The notes under the pieces: generated by a model
What the model was told of the DNA's origin: nothing
Database searches by the model: none
Seen by the model: only the letters and a program-made list of their open reading frames with translations
In this document: piece after piece, positions 1 through 6,869 of the stretch
How the letters are laid out: each line of letters opens with the position of its first letter
Numbering within the stretch: the stretch's first letter is position 1
Assembly: GCA_031284065.1 (NCBI GenBank)
Contig: JAITAP010000040.1
Coordinates: 1-12,665 of the forward strand
DNA from: Prevotellaceae bacterium
Lineage (GTDB): Bacteria > Bacteroidota > Bacteroidia > Bacteroidales > UBA932
Direction: 5' to 3'
Length of the DNA: 12,665 nucleotides
Position numbers and translations under genes: made by a program

Positions 1-698
1 CTACCCATCCACTTAAATCCAAGTGATTTAGGTTTTGTCGGGCATACATCCTTATCCAAACAGTTAAAGCAGGTAAGACACTCATTCGCCCGAACCTGTT
101 TTAACTTTGACACCTCGATATTCATAGGGCAAACCTTGTCACATTTTTTACAGGAGATACAAGTGTTTTCATTTCTTGTAATTTTAGTTACTCTGAATAT
201 CATAGCTGCCATATTATAAAATGCCTTTTGAAAGCAAAGATATTTGCAGAAAAATCGAGGGATGAACAACGGAACCAGAAGAACCGTAATAAACTTGATT
301 AAAAGATACGCCATAGTGAATGTGTTCTTTCCGAAATAGGTCATACAGTCCACGAAATCGACTCCTTCCGAAAACAGGATGATATACAGGAAGTAAACAA
401 GTAGCACATGCCGAAGATATCGTAACGGCTTGTCAATTTTTGCCGGTAAGTTGAATTGCAGTTTTGGGAATAACTTATTTCCGATTCTCGACATGAAGTA
501 ACTTGCTCCGCCGAAAGGACAAGCCCATCCGCAGAATAACGTACCTAAAAGGACAATGGAAAGAAATTGTACTACATTGTGTTCTATCACAAAATCAATC
601 CCTAAAATAGAGTATATGACAAAAAATGATATGACGAAGAATAGACGTATCAAATCCCTTGTCAATGTAAATCGGGTGTCTTTTTTTAAATACCTCAT
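1..698 (-). CDS. Membrane 4Fe-4S binding protein, NapH-like (3' end off window)
   Basis: My own reverse-strand translation from the ATG at 698-696 gives 232 residues that stay open to the window edge, so the C-terminus is missing. The protein begins with a short basic N-terminus followed by hydrophobic segments at about residues 16-37, 42-56, 95-110 and 129-148. A membrane-proximal CGWACP motif (56-61) and a C-x3-C pair (151, 155) are typical of NapH/NosR/CcoG-type ferredoxin membrane proteins. Two ferredoxin-like clusters follow: C180, C183, C186, C190-P and C207, C210, C213, C219-P. The expected role is electron transfer at the inner membrane or assembly of a redox enzyme; the partner cannot be named. 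The gene is AT-rich compared with the sugar genes. It has a candidate promoter at 736-743 and an inverted repeat at 750-777. Confidence 0.85.
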   Translation of the reverse strand, partial: MRYLKKDTRFTLTRDLIRLFFVISFFVIYSILGIDFVIEHNVVQFLSIVLLGTLFCGWACPFGGASYFMSRIGNKLFPKLQFNLPAKIDKPLRYLRHVLLVYFLYIILFSEGVDFVDCMTYFGKNTFTMAYLLIKFITVLLVPLFIPRFFCKYLCFQKAFYNMAAMIFRVTKITRNENTCISCKKCDKVCPMNIEVSKLKQVRANECLTCFNCLDKDVCPTKPKSLGFKWMG

Positions 699-735
699 GT
701 TGGTTCTATTTTGTTTATTGAAAATATATTTAGCA

Positions 736-743
736 CAAAGATA
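736..743 (-). promoter_or_regulatory. Candidate Bacteroides-type -7 box for the 4Fe-4S gene
   Basis: On the minus strand this reads TATCTTTG, a full match to the Bacteroidetes -7 consensus TAnnTTTG. It ends 37 bases before the ATG at 698, leaving a leader of about 30 nt. No TTTG-type -33 box is visible at the expected distance; the inverted repeat at 750-777 lies there instead. That would suit a promoter that depends on, or is blocked by, a bound regulator (inference). Confidence 0.5.
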
Positions 744-749
744 TGCCTC

Positions 750-777
750 TTTTACAGGCTGATTTTAGCCTGTAAAA
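750..777. promoter_or_regulatory. Inverted repeat, candidate operator upstream of the 4Fe-4S gene
   Basis: TTTTACAGGCT and AGCCTGTAAAA form a perfect 11-bp inverted repeat with a 6-base spacer. It overlies the -33 region of the candidate promoter at 736-743. Neither strand has a U-run after the stem, so it is a poor terminator. Its core TTTACAG-N12-CTGTAAA recurs exactly, with the same spacing, upstream of feoAB at 11323-11348. The binding protein is unknown. Confidence 0.6.
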
Positions 778-781
778 ACAT

Positions 782-814
782 AAAAACAGCCCAATAAGTC
801 ATAATTGGGCTGTT
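782..814 (-). terminator. Rho-independent terminator of the AraC remnant
   Basis: AACAGCCCAAT (785-795) and ATTGGGCTGTT (804-814) form an 11-bp perfect stem with an 8-base loop. On the minus strand the stem is followed by a T-rich run ending near 782. It lies 20 bases downstream of the TAA stop at 834-836, where the terminator of the truncated regulator gene would be expected. Confidence 0.8.
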
Positions 815-833
815 CGATATAAAAAGTTTATTT

Positions 834-1160
834 TTACTTGTTCTTTGATTCTTTCGGGGATATTCCGAAAGCCTTTTTATAGGCAAGAGTAAATTTGCTC
901 AGGTTGCTATACCCTGTTTTATATCCGGCTTCCGATACATTCGCTCCATTTTCCAAAAGGAGTTTTGCATAGTTCATTCGCTCCTGCTGATAATATTGAT
1001 GTATGGGTTTTCCAAAGAAAGCTTTGAAGTTATTCTTTAGTTTTGTTATGCTTAATCCAAATTCATCACACAAGGATTGTATTGTCGGGCATTCTTCTTC
1101 AAAGTTCTTAATCAGTCGACCTCTGATTCTGAATAAAACGTCTCTGTCATGCTTATTCCG
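834..1160 (-). pseudogene. AraC-family regulator, C-terminal HTH remnant
   Basis: The reverse frame ends at TAA (834-836) and encodes a complete AraC/XylS DNA-binding domain. It holds a first helix-turn-helix (around TIQSLCDEFGLS), a connecting helix, and a second helix-turn-helix with the usual GYKTGYSNLSKFTLAYKKAFG-like signature near the end. Reading further upstream, the frame stays open to a TAG at 1218-1220, but AraC-like sequence fades near 1150-1160 and the remainder reads through a REP-like repeat. The N-terminal sensor domain (roughly 180-200 residues in relatives) is therefore absent. The only candidate starts are internal (a TTG at 1073), which would cut into the first HTH. The fragment is probably inactive, though a short DNA-binding peptide cannot be excluded. 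It keeps its terminator and is AT-rich like the Fe-S gene, so both probably belonged to one older segment. Confidence 0.75.
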
Positions 1161-1164
1161 GATG

Positions 1165-1260
1165 CCCTCTTTGTAGGGTGCGGGACTTTGGGAGGAGAGG
1201 GTTATCGCCTCCGTAGGCTAAAGCCTACGGTTAATCAAGTGTCGTCCCTGCGGGACTTGT
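1165..1260. repeat. REP-like palindromic intergenic element
   Basis: At the centre is a near-perfect palindrome of two 9-bp arms, CCGTAGGCT and AGCCTACGG (1211-1230), separated by AA. A second small hairpin, GTCCC-TGC-GGGAC, lies at 1244-1256. The 10-mer TGCGGGACTT occurs twice in direct orientation, at 1179-1188 and 1249-1258, bracketing the palindrome. This layout, and the sequence as I remember it, resembles dispersed REP/MITE-like elements of Bacteroidales genomes mobilised by REP-associated tyrosine transposases. No transposase lies in the window. The element fills the gap between the last sugar gene and the truncated araC. Confidence 0.6.
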
Positions 1261-1274
1261 CCGGCGCAAGCAAT

Positions 1275-2435
1275 TCAAAATTCAACCATTCCCACCCATT
1301 TTTTGTCGCTTTTTGATGCGGCTACAACGGTTTCTATAAGCTGCATACCCTTTAGCCCGTCGTCGGCAGCCGGAAAGTCGAGGTATTCCGGCAGGGGTTC
1401 TTCTCCCGCCATGCGGCTTTGCAGGGTAAGGGCAAAGTTTCGGTAAATGTTGGCGAACGCTTCAATGTATCCTTCGGGGTGTCCGCCGGGGGTTCGGGTG
1501 TTGTGCTTTGCGGCGGCGGAGAGGTAGGCGTGCGACGTGCGCAGCGTCTCGCCGGGCTTATCGTTCCGCTTTAGGAGCAGGGTGTTCGGCTCTTCCTGCC
1601 GCCACTCCAGCCCGCCCTTTTCGCCGTAGATACGGATGGAGAGGTTGTTTTCTTCGCCAACGGCTACCTGCGAGGCGGCTAAGACGGCTTTTGCGCCGCC
1701 TTTGTAGCGAATCAGCACGGCTCCGTCGTCGTCGAGCAGGCGTCCCGGCACAAAGGAGTTTAGCTCTGCGCACAAGTCTAAGGCCGTTAGGCCGGTGATG
1801 TAGTCTATCAGGTTGAAGCAGTGCGTTCCGATGTCGCCCATGCAGCCGGCTATGCCCGACCGCTTGGGGTCAACGCGCCAGCCGGCCTGTTTGTTTTCGC
1901 TTTCCGAAACGTTTTCGGCCAGCCACCCCTGCGGGTATTCTACGTAGATGCGGCGGATTTTTCCCAGTTCGCCCCGCCTCACGCGGAAGCGGGCTTCCTT
2001 CACCATAGGGTAGCCGGTGTAGGTGTGGGTTAAGGCAAGCAGCAGGCCGGTTTTGTCCACCTTTTCCTTCAGCTGCCACGCCTCGCCTAAGGTGAACGTC
2101 ATGGGCTTGTCCAGCACGACGTGAAAGCCTTTACCCAGCGCCAGCATGGCCGGCTCAAAGTGCAGGTGGTTGGGCGTTACTATCGACACAAAGTCCATCC
2201 GCTCGCCTTCCGGCAGGAGCGCTTCCTTTTCTATCATTTCCCGGTAGGTGGCGTAAATCCGGCTGTCCGGCAAAAACAGGCGGCGGCCGGTAGCCCGCGA
2301 GTTGTCGAAAGAAGAGCTGAAACACCCGCAAACGAGCTCAATTTGCCCGTCGAGGTTGGCGGCCATCCGGTGAACGGCCCCGATAAACGACCCTGCGCCT
2401 CCGCCAACCATTCCCATTCTGATTTTTCGTTTCAT
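1275..2435 (-). CDS. Gfo/Idh/MocA-family oxidoreductase (third copy, DKP variant)
   Basis: This is a predicted NAD(P)-dependent sugar dehydrogenase or reductase of 386 residues, a usual family length. It has no signal peptide, so it is likely cytosolic. The N-terminal Rossmann fold starts with GMVGGGAGSF (residues 7-16). The motif normally read as EKP is DKP here (109-111) and keeps the Lys. The GDIGTHCFNLIDYITG block (200-215) carries the family's catalytic-region His (205). I chose the ATG at 2435-2433; a TTG two codons upstream is possible. It starts 43 bases after the stop of the DUF1080 gene, so the two are probably co-transcribed and this is the last gene of the cluster. Expected role: oxidation or reduction at C3 of a sugar or glycoside in a 3-keto-glycoside route (inference). 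It is more GC-rich than the other sugar genes. Confidence 0.9.
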   Translation of the reverse strand: MKRKIRMGMVGGGAGSFIGAVHRMAANLDGQIELVCGCFSSSFDNSRATGRRLFLPDSRIYATYREMIEKEALLPEGERMDFVSIVTPNHLHFEPAMLALGKGFHVVLDKPMTFTLGEAWQLKEKVDKTGLLLALTHTYTGYPMVKEARFRVRRGELGKIRRIYVEYPQGWLAENVSESENKQAGWRVDPKRSGIAGCMGDIGTHCFNLIDYITGLTALDLCAELNSFVPGRLLDDDGAVLIRYKGGAKAVLAASQVAVGEENNLSIRIYGEKGGLEWRQEEPNTLLLKRNDKPGETLRTSHAYLSAAAKHNTRTPGGHPEGYIEAFANIYRNFALTLQSRMAGEEPLPEYLDFPAADDGLKGMQLIETVVAASKSDKKWVGMVEF

Positions 2436-2478
2436 GCGCAAATAATTATCGCTATGAAATTTTCAATTACTTATTGCG

Positions 2479-3222
2479 CTACTTTAGCGGCAGCAGCTCA
2501 ACCGTTTTGTAGAATATTTCTGCCCCTTCCAGCTGTAGCAGTATTTTTCCTTCGGCCACGGAGAGGTTGTATGCCTCATTCACCTTATGCCCGTTAACAT
2601 AGTGCTCTGAGGTATTGTCCAAGCAGATGACTTCGATGGTATTCCATTCGGAGTTGGGCTTTTCAAAATTTTCCGTTCTCACCACTCTTTGCAGCCGCTC
2701 GTCGCTGTCTGCATTTGGCGATTCGAGCGTAGCGTCTCCAACAAGGTAGTAGTCGCCGCAATCGTTTTCCTGCACCTGACATTCTACCGATGTTGGCCAG
2801 ACTTTGTCATCCTGCGATTCGGCAAAGTGGTAGAGTATTCCGCTATCGCGCGGACGGTCTAAACGCGGAGCGTATTTTTTTTCGCCCCAGCGAAAAACAA
2901 CGCGCAGGTAGTAGTCCCTGTAGGCGTTGCTTGTGCAGAGGTAGCCCATAGCTTCTCCGTCAAAGTGCAGCGTTCCGTTTTCTACCGTAAACGCTTTTTC
3001 CACATCGTTGTTTTTACCATACGTTTGGGTATAGGTGTACCAGCCCGTTAAATCTTTTCCGTTGAATAGCGGAGTGAGCCGGGCTGTGCCGTCGCTTATT
3101 TTCGTGAACGAGGCTTTGCTCTGGTGCTCTTTCAGGATAGCCGGAAGCTCCTGCATGTTTCCGCACGAAATGTGCAGGATGCCTGCAAGCGTTGCTGTAA
3201 TAAAGATACGTGTGTGTTTCAT
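2479..3222 (-). CDS. DUF1080 lipoprotein, putative 3-keto-glycoside hydrolase/lyase (copy 1)
   Basis: The product has 247 residues from the ATG at 3222-3220. It begins with a basic and hydrophobic leader ending in a lipobox (HISC, Cys20), so a lipid-anchored envelope protein is expected. The rest matches the DUF1080 (PF06439) beta-sandwich fold: LFNGKDLTGW (52-61), DSGILYHF (126-133), a WPTSVECQVQ...DCGDYYLV block (142-161) and a closing GAEIFYKTVEL strand. Members characterised as 3-keto-disaccharide hydrolases split 3-keto-glycosides made by Gfo/Idh/MocA dehydrogenases. An in-frame ATG at 3276-3274 would add 18 Lys/Thr-rich residues before the leader and spoil a normal signal peptide, so the downstream start is preferred. 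It lies between a small membrane-protein gene and an oxidoreductase gene. The substrate is unknown. Confidence 0.9.
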   Translation of the reverse strand: MKHTRIFITATLAGILHISCGNMQELPAILKEHQSKASFTKISDGTARLTPLFNGKDLTGWYTYTQTYGKNNDVEKAFTVENGTLHFDGEAMGYLCTSNAYRDYYLRVVFRWGEKKYAPRLDRPRDSGILYHFAESQDDKVWPTSVECQVQENDCGDYYLVGDATLESPNADSDERLQRVVRTENFEKPNSEWNTIEVICLDNTSEHYVNGHKVNEAYNLSVAEGKILLQLEGAEIFYKTVELLPLK

Positions 3223-3306
3223 GGTTGATTTTTTTAATGTTTTAATAGTTTTACTTTTAAATTGTTTTGTTTTCATAACGAGCCCGGCGGAAAGCAGGCC
3301 TAAACA

Positions 3307-3335
3307 AGGTTTAAACCCTGATTAGGGTTTCACCT
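3307..3335. repeat. Hairpin overlapping the stop of the small membrane-protein gene
   Basis: AAACCCT (3313-3319) and AGGGTTT (3324-3330) pair across a GATT loop. An outer AGGT/ACCT pairing continues the stem past a small internal loop. The TGA stop of the 72-residue ORF (3330-3332) lies within it. No U-run follows on the minus strand, so it may be a processing or attenuation element rather than a classic terminator. Confidence 0.4.
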
Positions 3336-3548
3336 GATTACAAAATATACCAAACACGTTATAACCACTACGAGTAAGACAACAGCTGTGATTTTATTCA
3401 CTATTCTGTATTGCCGCTTATACTTCTCATTCGTGCAATAGTATGCCTGCCTGCCATACTTTAGCTGCGTAATGGCAAAAAGCATCGTAAGAAAAAAGCA
3501 AATAAGCAAGTGCGGGTATTGCTCTACGAGTGATAAGATATTAGCCAT
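3330..3548 (-). CDS. Small two-helix membrane protein, unknown function
   Basis: A 72-residue ORF starts at the ATG at 3548-3546. It has two hydrophobic helices (about residues 13-28 and 51-70) joined by a basic, Tyr-rich loop (KYGRQAYY...EKYKRQYR), which probably faces the cytoplasm. I do not recognise the family. It is likely real: it shares the operon strand, fills the gap between two sugar genes, and has a convincing membrane topology. It lies 108 bases before the following DUF1080 start and 260 bases after the TIM-barrel gene. A role in the sugar pathway is only a guess from position. Confidence 0.6.
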   Translation of the reverse strand: MANILSLVEQYPHLLICFFLTMLFAITQLKYGRQAYYCTNEKYKRQYRIVNKITAVVLLVVVITCLVYFVIR

Positions 3549-3651
3549 AAATATTTTTTACGTTATTTTTATCTAATAGTCAATTAATTACATTCTGAAA
3601 ATGGCTGTTTTTTTAATCTGTCCCCTGTGATGTTTGCCTAAATCACGGTCG

Positions 3652-3682
3652 GAAATATAACGCTACTGAAAAAGAGTAAAAA
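3652..3682 (-). promoter_or_regulatory. Weak candidate promoter inside the 3549-3808 gap
   Basis: The minus strand reads TATATTTC (3659-3652), one base off TAnnTTTG, with a T-rich stretch about 19-23 bases upstream where the -33 box would be. It could start a second transcript for the small membrane protein, DUF1080 and Gfo genes. The same 260-base gap also holds a 5-bp hairpin (GTACA-AAAG-TGTAC, 3706-3719) and a 14-base palindrome (3746-3759). I see no further gene in it. Confidence 0.25.
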
Positions 3683-3808
3683 GTACGTGCCTTATGCTGT
3701 TTACAGTACAAAAGTGTACGATAACACATGCAGCTACTAAGATGGAAATAAGCTTATTTTTTGTCATATTGCATAAATGCTTATCGTTCAGCAATGTAGT
3801 ACGCTCGC

Positions 3809-4669
3809 TTAGATTTTTAAAAGGTCGAGCAAGTAATCGAGGCTGATTTTTACGCTTTCCAGAGGCGAAAAATTATACTGCTCCACCTCTACAACTACGT
3901 ACTTTGTGCCGGCCGTCTCAATATTCCGGAAAATAGCGTCAAAACCTACCATTCCACTTTGCCCCAACTCCTTGTGGTCTTTAATGTGGAGTATCGTAAA
4001 GCGGCCGGGATATTTTTGAAAATATTCCACCGGGCTTTTCCGCCCTATTACGGTCCAGTAAACATCCATTTGGAAAAACACCCATTCGGGGTTGGTGTGC
4101 TCTACCATGTAGTCGTACATCGTTACGCCTTCAACGTCCGTAAACTCGTGTGCGTGGTTGTGGTAGCCGAACGACAAGCCCTTTTCCTTGCATTTTTTGC
4201 CAATGGCGTTGTAGTAGTCGCAGTATGTTTGCAGGTCGGCAAGCGTTTGGGGCACGCCCATCCAGGGCGTAACAATGTACTGCATACCGGCGGCCAAGTG
4301 GTCGCGGATAGCGTTATCCCACCACTCCAGCGGTTGGGAAAAATCTTTGGCGGCAAGCTCTTCTGCCGTCAGCAGCCTTGCCGTATGCGACGAAATCGCT
4401 GTCAGCCCCGCATTTTCTACGGCTGCCTTAAACTCTTCCGGCGTTTTGCCGTAAAATTTTCCGTCGCCGTAGCTGGCGGCTTCTACCGTCGCGAAGCCCA
4501 TTTCGCCTACCTTCGTGATGGTTGTATCAAAGTTGTTGCCAAAATCTTTGCGCAGCGAGTAGAGCTGCAAAGCGATATGCTCTTTGGGGAGCGGCGGCGT
4601 TGCCGCTTGCGGTGCGCACGAGGTGAACAGAGGCAGCGCAGTGATAAACAGGAGGAATTTTTTTTCCAT
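3809..4669 (-). CDS. Sugar isomerase/epimerase-like TIM-barrel lipoprotein
   Basis: This is a 286-residue AP-endonuclease-2/xylose-isomerase-like TIM barrel (PF01261). The leader ends in a lipobox (FTSC, Cys18), so the enzyme is predicted to be lipid-anchored outside the cytoplasm, unlike ordinary sugar-phosphate isomerases. Likely metal and acid/base residues are in family positions: E63 (VEAASYG), H170 and H172 (GYHNHAHEF), D202 (QMDVYWT), H228 with K230-D231 (ILHIKDHK), and E261/E263 (VVVEVEQY). Relatives beside DUF1080 and Gfo genes are thought to act on 3-keto sugars, as epimerases or as 3-keto-glycoside lyases that cleave by elimination. That role is inferred here. It resembles, from memory, BT2156 of B. 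thetaiotaomicron. It lies 65 bases after the upstream oxidoreductase and is probably in the same operon. Confidence 0.88.
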   Translation of the reverse strand: MEKKFLLFITALPLFTSCAPQAATPPLPKEHIALQLYSLRKDFGNNFDTTITKVGEMGFATVEAASYGDGKFYGKTPEEFKAAVENAGLTAISSHTARLLTAEELAAKDFSQPLEWWDNAIRDHLAAGMQYIVTPWMGVPQTLADLQTYCDYYNAIGKKCKEKGLSFGYHNHAHEFTDVEGVTMYDYMVEHTNPEWVFFQMDVYWTVIGRKSPVEYFQKYPGRFTILHIKDHKELGQSGMVGFDAIFRNIETAGTKYVVVEVEQYNFSPLESVKISLDYLLDLLKI

Positions 4670-4734
4670 TATTTTTAATTTTATGCGTTATTACTGAAAT
4701 ATTTACTTGTTTCTAATACTTTTATTGAATATGC

Positions 4735-5844
4735 TCAGCATTTCTTACCCGTAGATTCATCACAGAATCTCGATAGCGGTAAGCCATAGCCGTTCTTCAG
4801 CGTTTTTCGGCGCTCAAGAATTTCGTCCATTTCTTCGAGCGCCCCCACGCAGGGAGGATTGTTTTTTACAGCGTCGTAAAACATTTTCCACGCTACGTCG
4901 GAGGCAATCACGCTATCCTTCACGGTGGGGTAGCCCAGATTTTCTCCGGCAAGCAGCGATTTTGCAAATATATCTACCAGAATGTCAATTTTTTTATCTT
5001 TGAAATCATCCGTTTTTGTAATGGTGCTATGAATACCGTGCAGCTCCACCGTTGCTTTCCTGAAATCGTGCGTCATGCGGGCTATACCTTTTGTTCCAAT
5101 CACATCCACGTAGCAGTTGTGCGTTTGAACTTGCGACATGTGCCCGTAAACAAACCCCTGAGTAATGTCAAACACCACTCCGTTTTGGAAAGTACCGTGC
5201 GCCTGCACCCACCAAGGGTCGGCGTAGCTCCACATTCTGACGCCTTGTGCGTGGTAGGTTTGGTAGTCGCTATTGGCATACCAGCGGGCAACGTCCACGT
5301 AGTGCATTCCGCAGTCGTGAAATGCCGGACCTTCGGGCTCGTGCCCTTCCTGCGGCATGTGCCCCGGCGTCATGTGGGACAGCCGGATGATGGCCAGCTC
5401 GCCTATTTCGCCCGAGCGGATAAAGTCAATGATTAGCTTGTGGTACCATGCGTTGCGGTTAAACATATTAACGGCAACCATGCTTCCGGATGCTTCAACA
5501 GCGTTAAGTATCTCCCACTCGGTCTTAATGTCGCCGGCAATTGGCTTTTCCGCTATTATGTGCTTTCCGGCTTTCAAAGCTTTATACAGCTGGGCGGGGC
5601 GGGCGTCGGCCAGCGTGAATAGCCCTACTACATCTACTGTTGAGTCTTCAAATATTGCATTTTCGTCGCCAATAACGGCTGTCTCCGGCGCCTTTGCAGC
5701 GGCTGTTTTGCGCATTTCCGGGTCAGTATCGCATATATATGCAAGCTCCCACAAGGGATTATTTAACAACTCATTGACATACAGCTGCCCCATTCTGCCA
5801 AATCCTACAACTCCAATTTTCAGTTTTTTTGCGCTACTCAACAT
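4735..5844 (-). CDS. Gfo/Idh/MocA-family oxidoreductase (cytosolic, second copy)
   Basis: A 369-residue NAD(P)-dependent sugar oxidoreductase from the ATG at 5844-5842; a TTG eight codons upstream is less likely. The Rossmann motif GVVGFGRMG is at residues 11-19, the EKP motif at 99-101 (AEKPIAG), and the catalytic-region block HDCGMHYVD at 176-184, with His in the usual positions. There is no signal peptide, so a cytosolic site is expected, unlike its Tat-exported neighbour. In a 3-keto-glycoside route it could reduce the imported 3-keto sugar and recycle NAD(P)H, or act on a second substrate (inference). It lies between a DUF1080 lipoprotein gene (99 bases upstream) and the TIM-barrel gene (65 bases downstream). 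Confidence 0.9.
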   Translation of the reverse strand: MLSSAKKLKIGVVGFGRMGQLYVNELLNNPLWELAYICDTDPEMRKTAAAKAPETAVIGDENAIFEDSTVDVVGLFTLADARPAQLYKALKAGKHIIAEKPIAGDIKTEWEILNAVEASGSMVAVNMFNRNAWYHKLIIDFIRSGEIGELAIIRLSHMTPGHMPQEGHEPEGPAFHDCGMHYVDVARWYANSDYQTYHAQGVRMWSYADPWWVQAHGTFQNGVVFDITQGFVYGHMSQVQTHNCYVDVIGTKGIARMTHDFRKATVELHGIHSTITKTDDFKDKKIDILVDIFAKSLLAGENLGYPTVKDSVIASDVAWKMFYDAVKNNPPCVGALEEMDEILERRKTLKNGYGLPLSRFCDESTGKKC

Positions 5845-5943
5845 GCTAATAGATAAAATATGGTGCAATAGCTACAAAACATTAGGCGAGAAATACAGCT
5901 TTATTTCCCACCTAACGTTTAGCGCTACAGCTCCATAAGAGGA

Positions 5944-6777
5944 TTAGTCCAATAATTTTATGCGTATATTTTTAAACCAAATATCGTTGCCGTGATCCTG
6001 CAAACCGATATACCCTTCGTGGTTTTTACCGCCGCAATTGTTCAGCAGCTCAAATGCCAGTGGCCATGCTTTTTCGCTGAACTTGCTTGCCTGTAGCAAT
6101 TCTGTCCACTTTGGCGTCCACAAGTGGTACTCCACCACGTTTGCGTCATTCTGGTTGTGCACCACCGTGCCCTGATATACGATAATCTTTGCGGTGTTCC
6201 ACTCGTCAAAAGGCTTTGCATTTTGCGGAACAGCAGGAATCATATCGTACAGAGAGGCTGCCTTCCGGTTGTTGTCCTTACCCAGCTTGGCGTCCGGATG
6301 ATTTTCGTTGTCCAGCAGCTGAAACTCAGGCGACGAAATGTAAATTGGCTCTATCACCGATTTACCCTCTTTATCCTTAGTTTCCACTTCTTGCGCAAGG
6401 TAGAAAATACCGGAGTTGCCGCCTTTGGAGATTTTCCATTCCAGTATCAGCTCAAAGTTTTTGAACTGGTGGTTAAAGATAAGGTCTCCCCCGTCGGTTT
6501 CCTGCGCTTCGCCGCCGCCTGTTCCGTTGAATTTGATGCAGCTGTCCTCAACAATCCATTTTCCCGGCACGTTGTCTTTTCCGTATCCGCGCCACCCATT
6601 AAGAGTTTGCCCGTCGAAAAGAACAATGTAGCCTTCGCTGTCCACAGGGAATGTCGAGAGGTCAACAGCCGGCTTGCTCAGTATGGTGTATGATGGCTTT
6701 GCTGCGCCTCCGCTGCAAGCCGTGAATAGCGCACCTCCTGCCACAAGGCAGCCTAACAGTAAAAATTTTTTTTTCAT
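5944..6777 (-). CDS. DUF1080 lipoprotein, putative 3-keto-glycoside hydrolase/lyase (copy 2)
   Basis: 277 residues from the ATG at 6777-6775; a TTG three codons upstream is the alternative. A Lys-rich N-terminus and hydrophobic stretch end in a lipobox (FTAC, Cys21), followed by SGG, which suits an envelope lipoprotein. DUF1080 hallmarks are LFDGQTLNGW (53-62), NSGIFY (121-126), EFQLLDN (151-157) and the final GYIGLQDHGNDIWFKNIRI-type strand (from 255). The copy differs clearly from the DUF1080 protein at 2479-3222: it has the EFQLLDN/HPDAK type of central block rather than the VECQVQE/DCGDYY type. The two therefore look like separate subfamilies rather than a recent duplication. It follows the Tat-exported oxidoreductase gene by 92 bases, and the pair would suit consecutive oxidation and cleavage in the periplasm. 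Confidence 0.92.
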   Translation of the reverse strand: MKKKFLLLGCLVAGGALFTACSGGAAKPSYTILSKPAVDLSTFPVDSEGYIVLFDGQTLNGWRGYGKDNVPGKWIVEDSCIKFNGTGGGEAQETDGGDLIFNHQFKNFELILEWKISKGGNSGIFYLAQEVETKDKEGKSVIEPIYISSPEFQLLDNENHPDAKLGKDNNRKAASLYDMIPAVPQNAKPFDEWNTAKIIVYQGTVVHNQNDANVVEYHLWTPKWTELLQASKFSEKAWPLAFELLNNCGGKNHEGYIGLQDHGNDIWFKNIRIKLLD

Positions 6778-6869
6778 TTTGCTCAATTAATTTAGCGTTA
6801 ATAATAATAATAAATAGTGATGGTAATAATAATTAGAAAAAACAATGTAAGTCAATTTTTGATACTTCG

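Noticed and set aside
556..762. 68-residue plus-strand ORF ending in the inverted repeat at 750-777
   Set aside because: It runs antisense to the N-terminus of the 4Fe-4S protein, whose reverse translation is convincing, and it shows no family features.
750..777. Hairpin read as a second terminator after the AraC remnant
   Set aside because: No U-run follows the stem on either strand, a good terminator already exists at 782-814, and the shared half-sites with the feoAB leader favour an operator.
3700..3719. Third copy of the TTTACAG operator
   Set aside because: TTTACAG is present at 3700-3706, but no CTGTAAA follows 12 bases later; only a short unrelated hairpin is there.
3959..4678. 239-residue plus-strand ORF opposite the TIM-barrel gene
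   Set aside because: It lies entirely antisense to a gene with clear family motifs, has no recognisable domain and no promoter or start context; it arises from the codon bias of the real gene.
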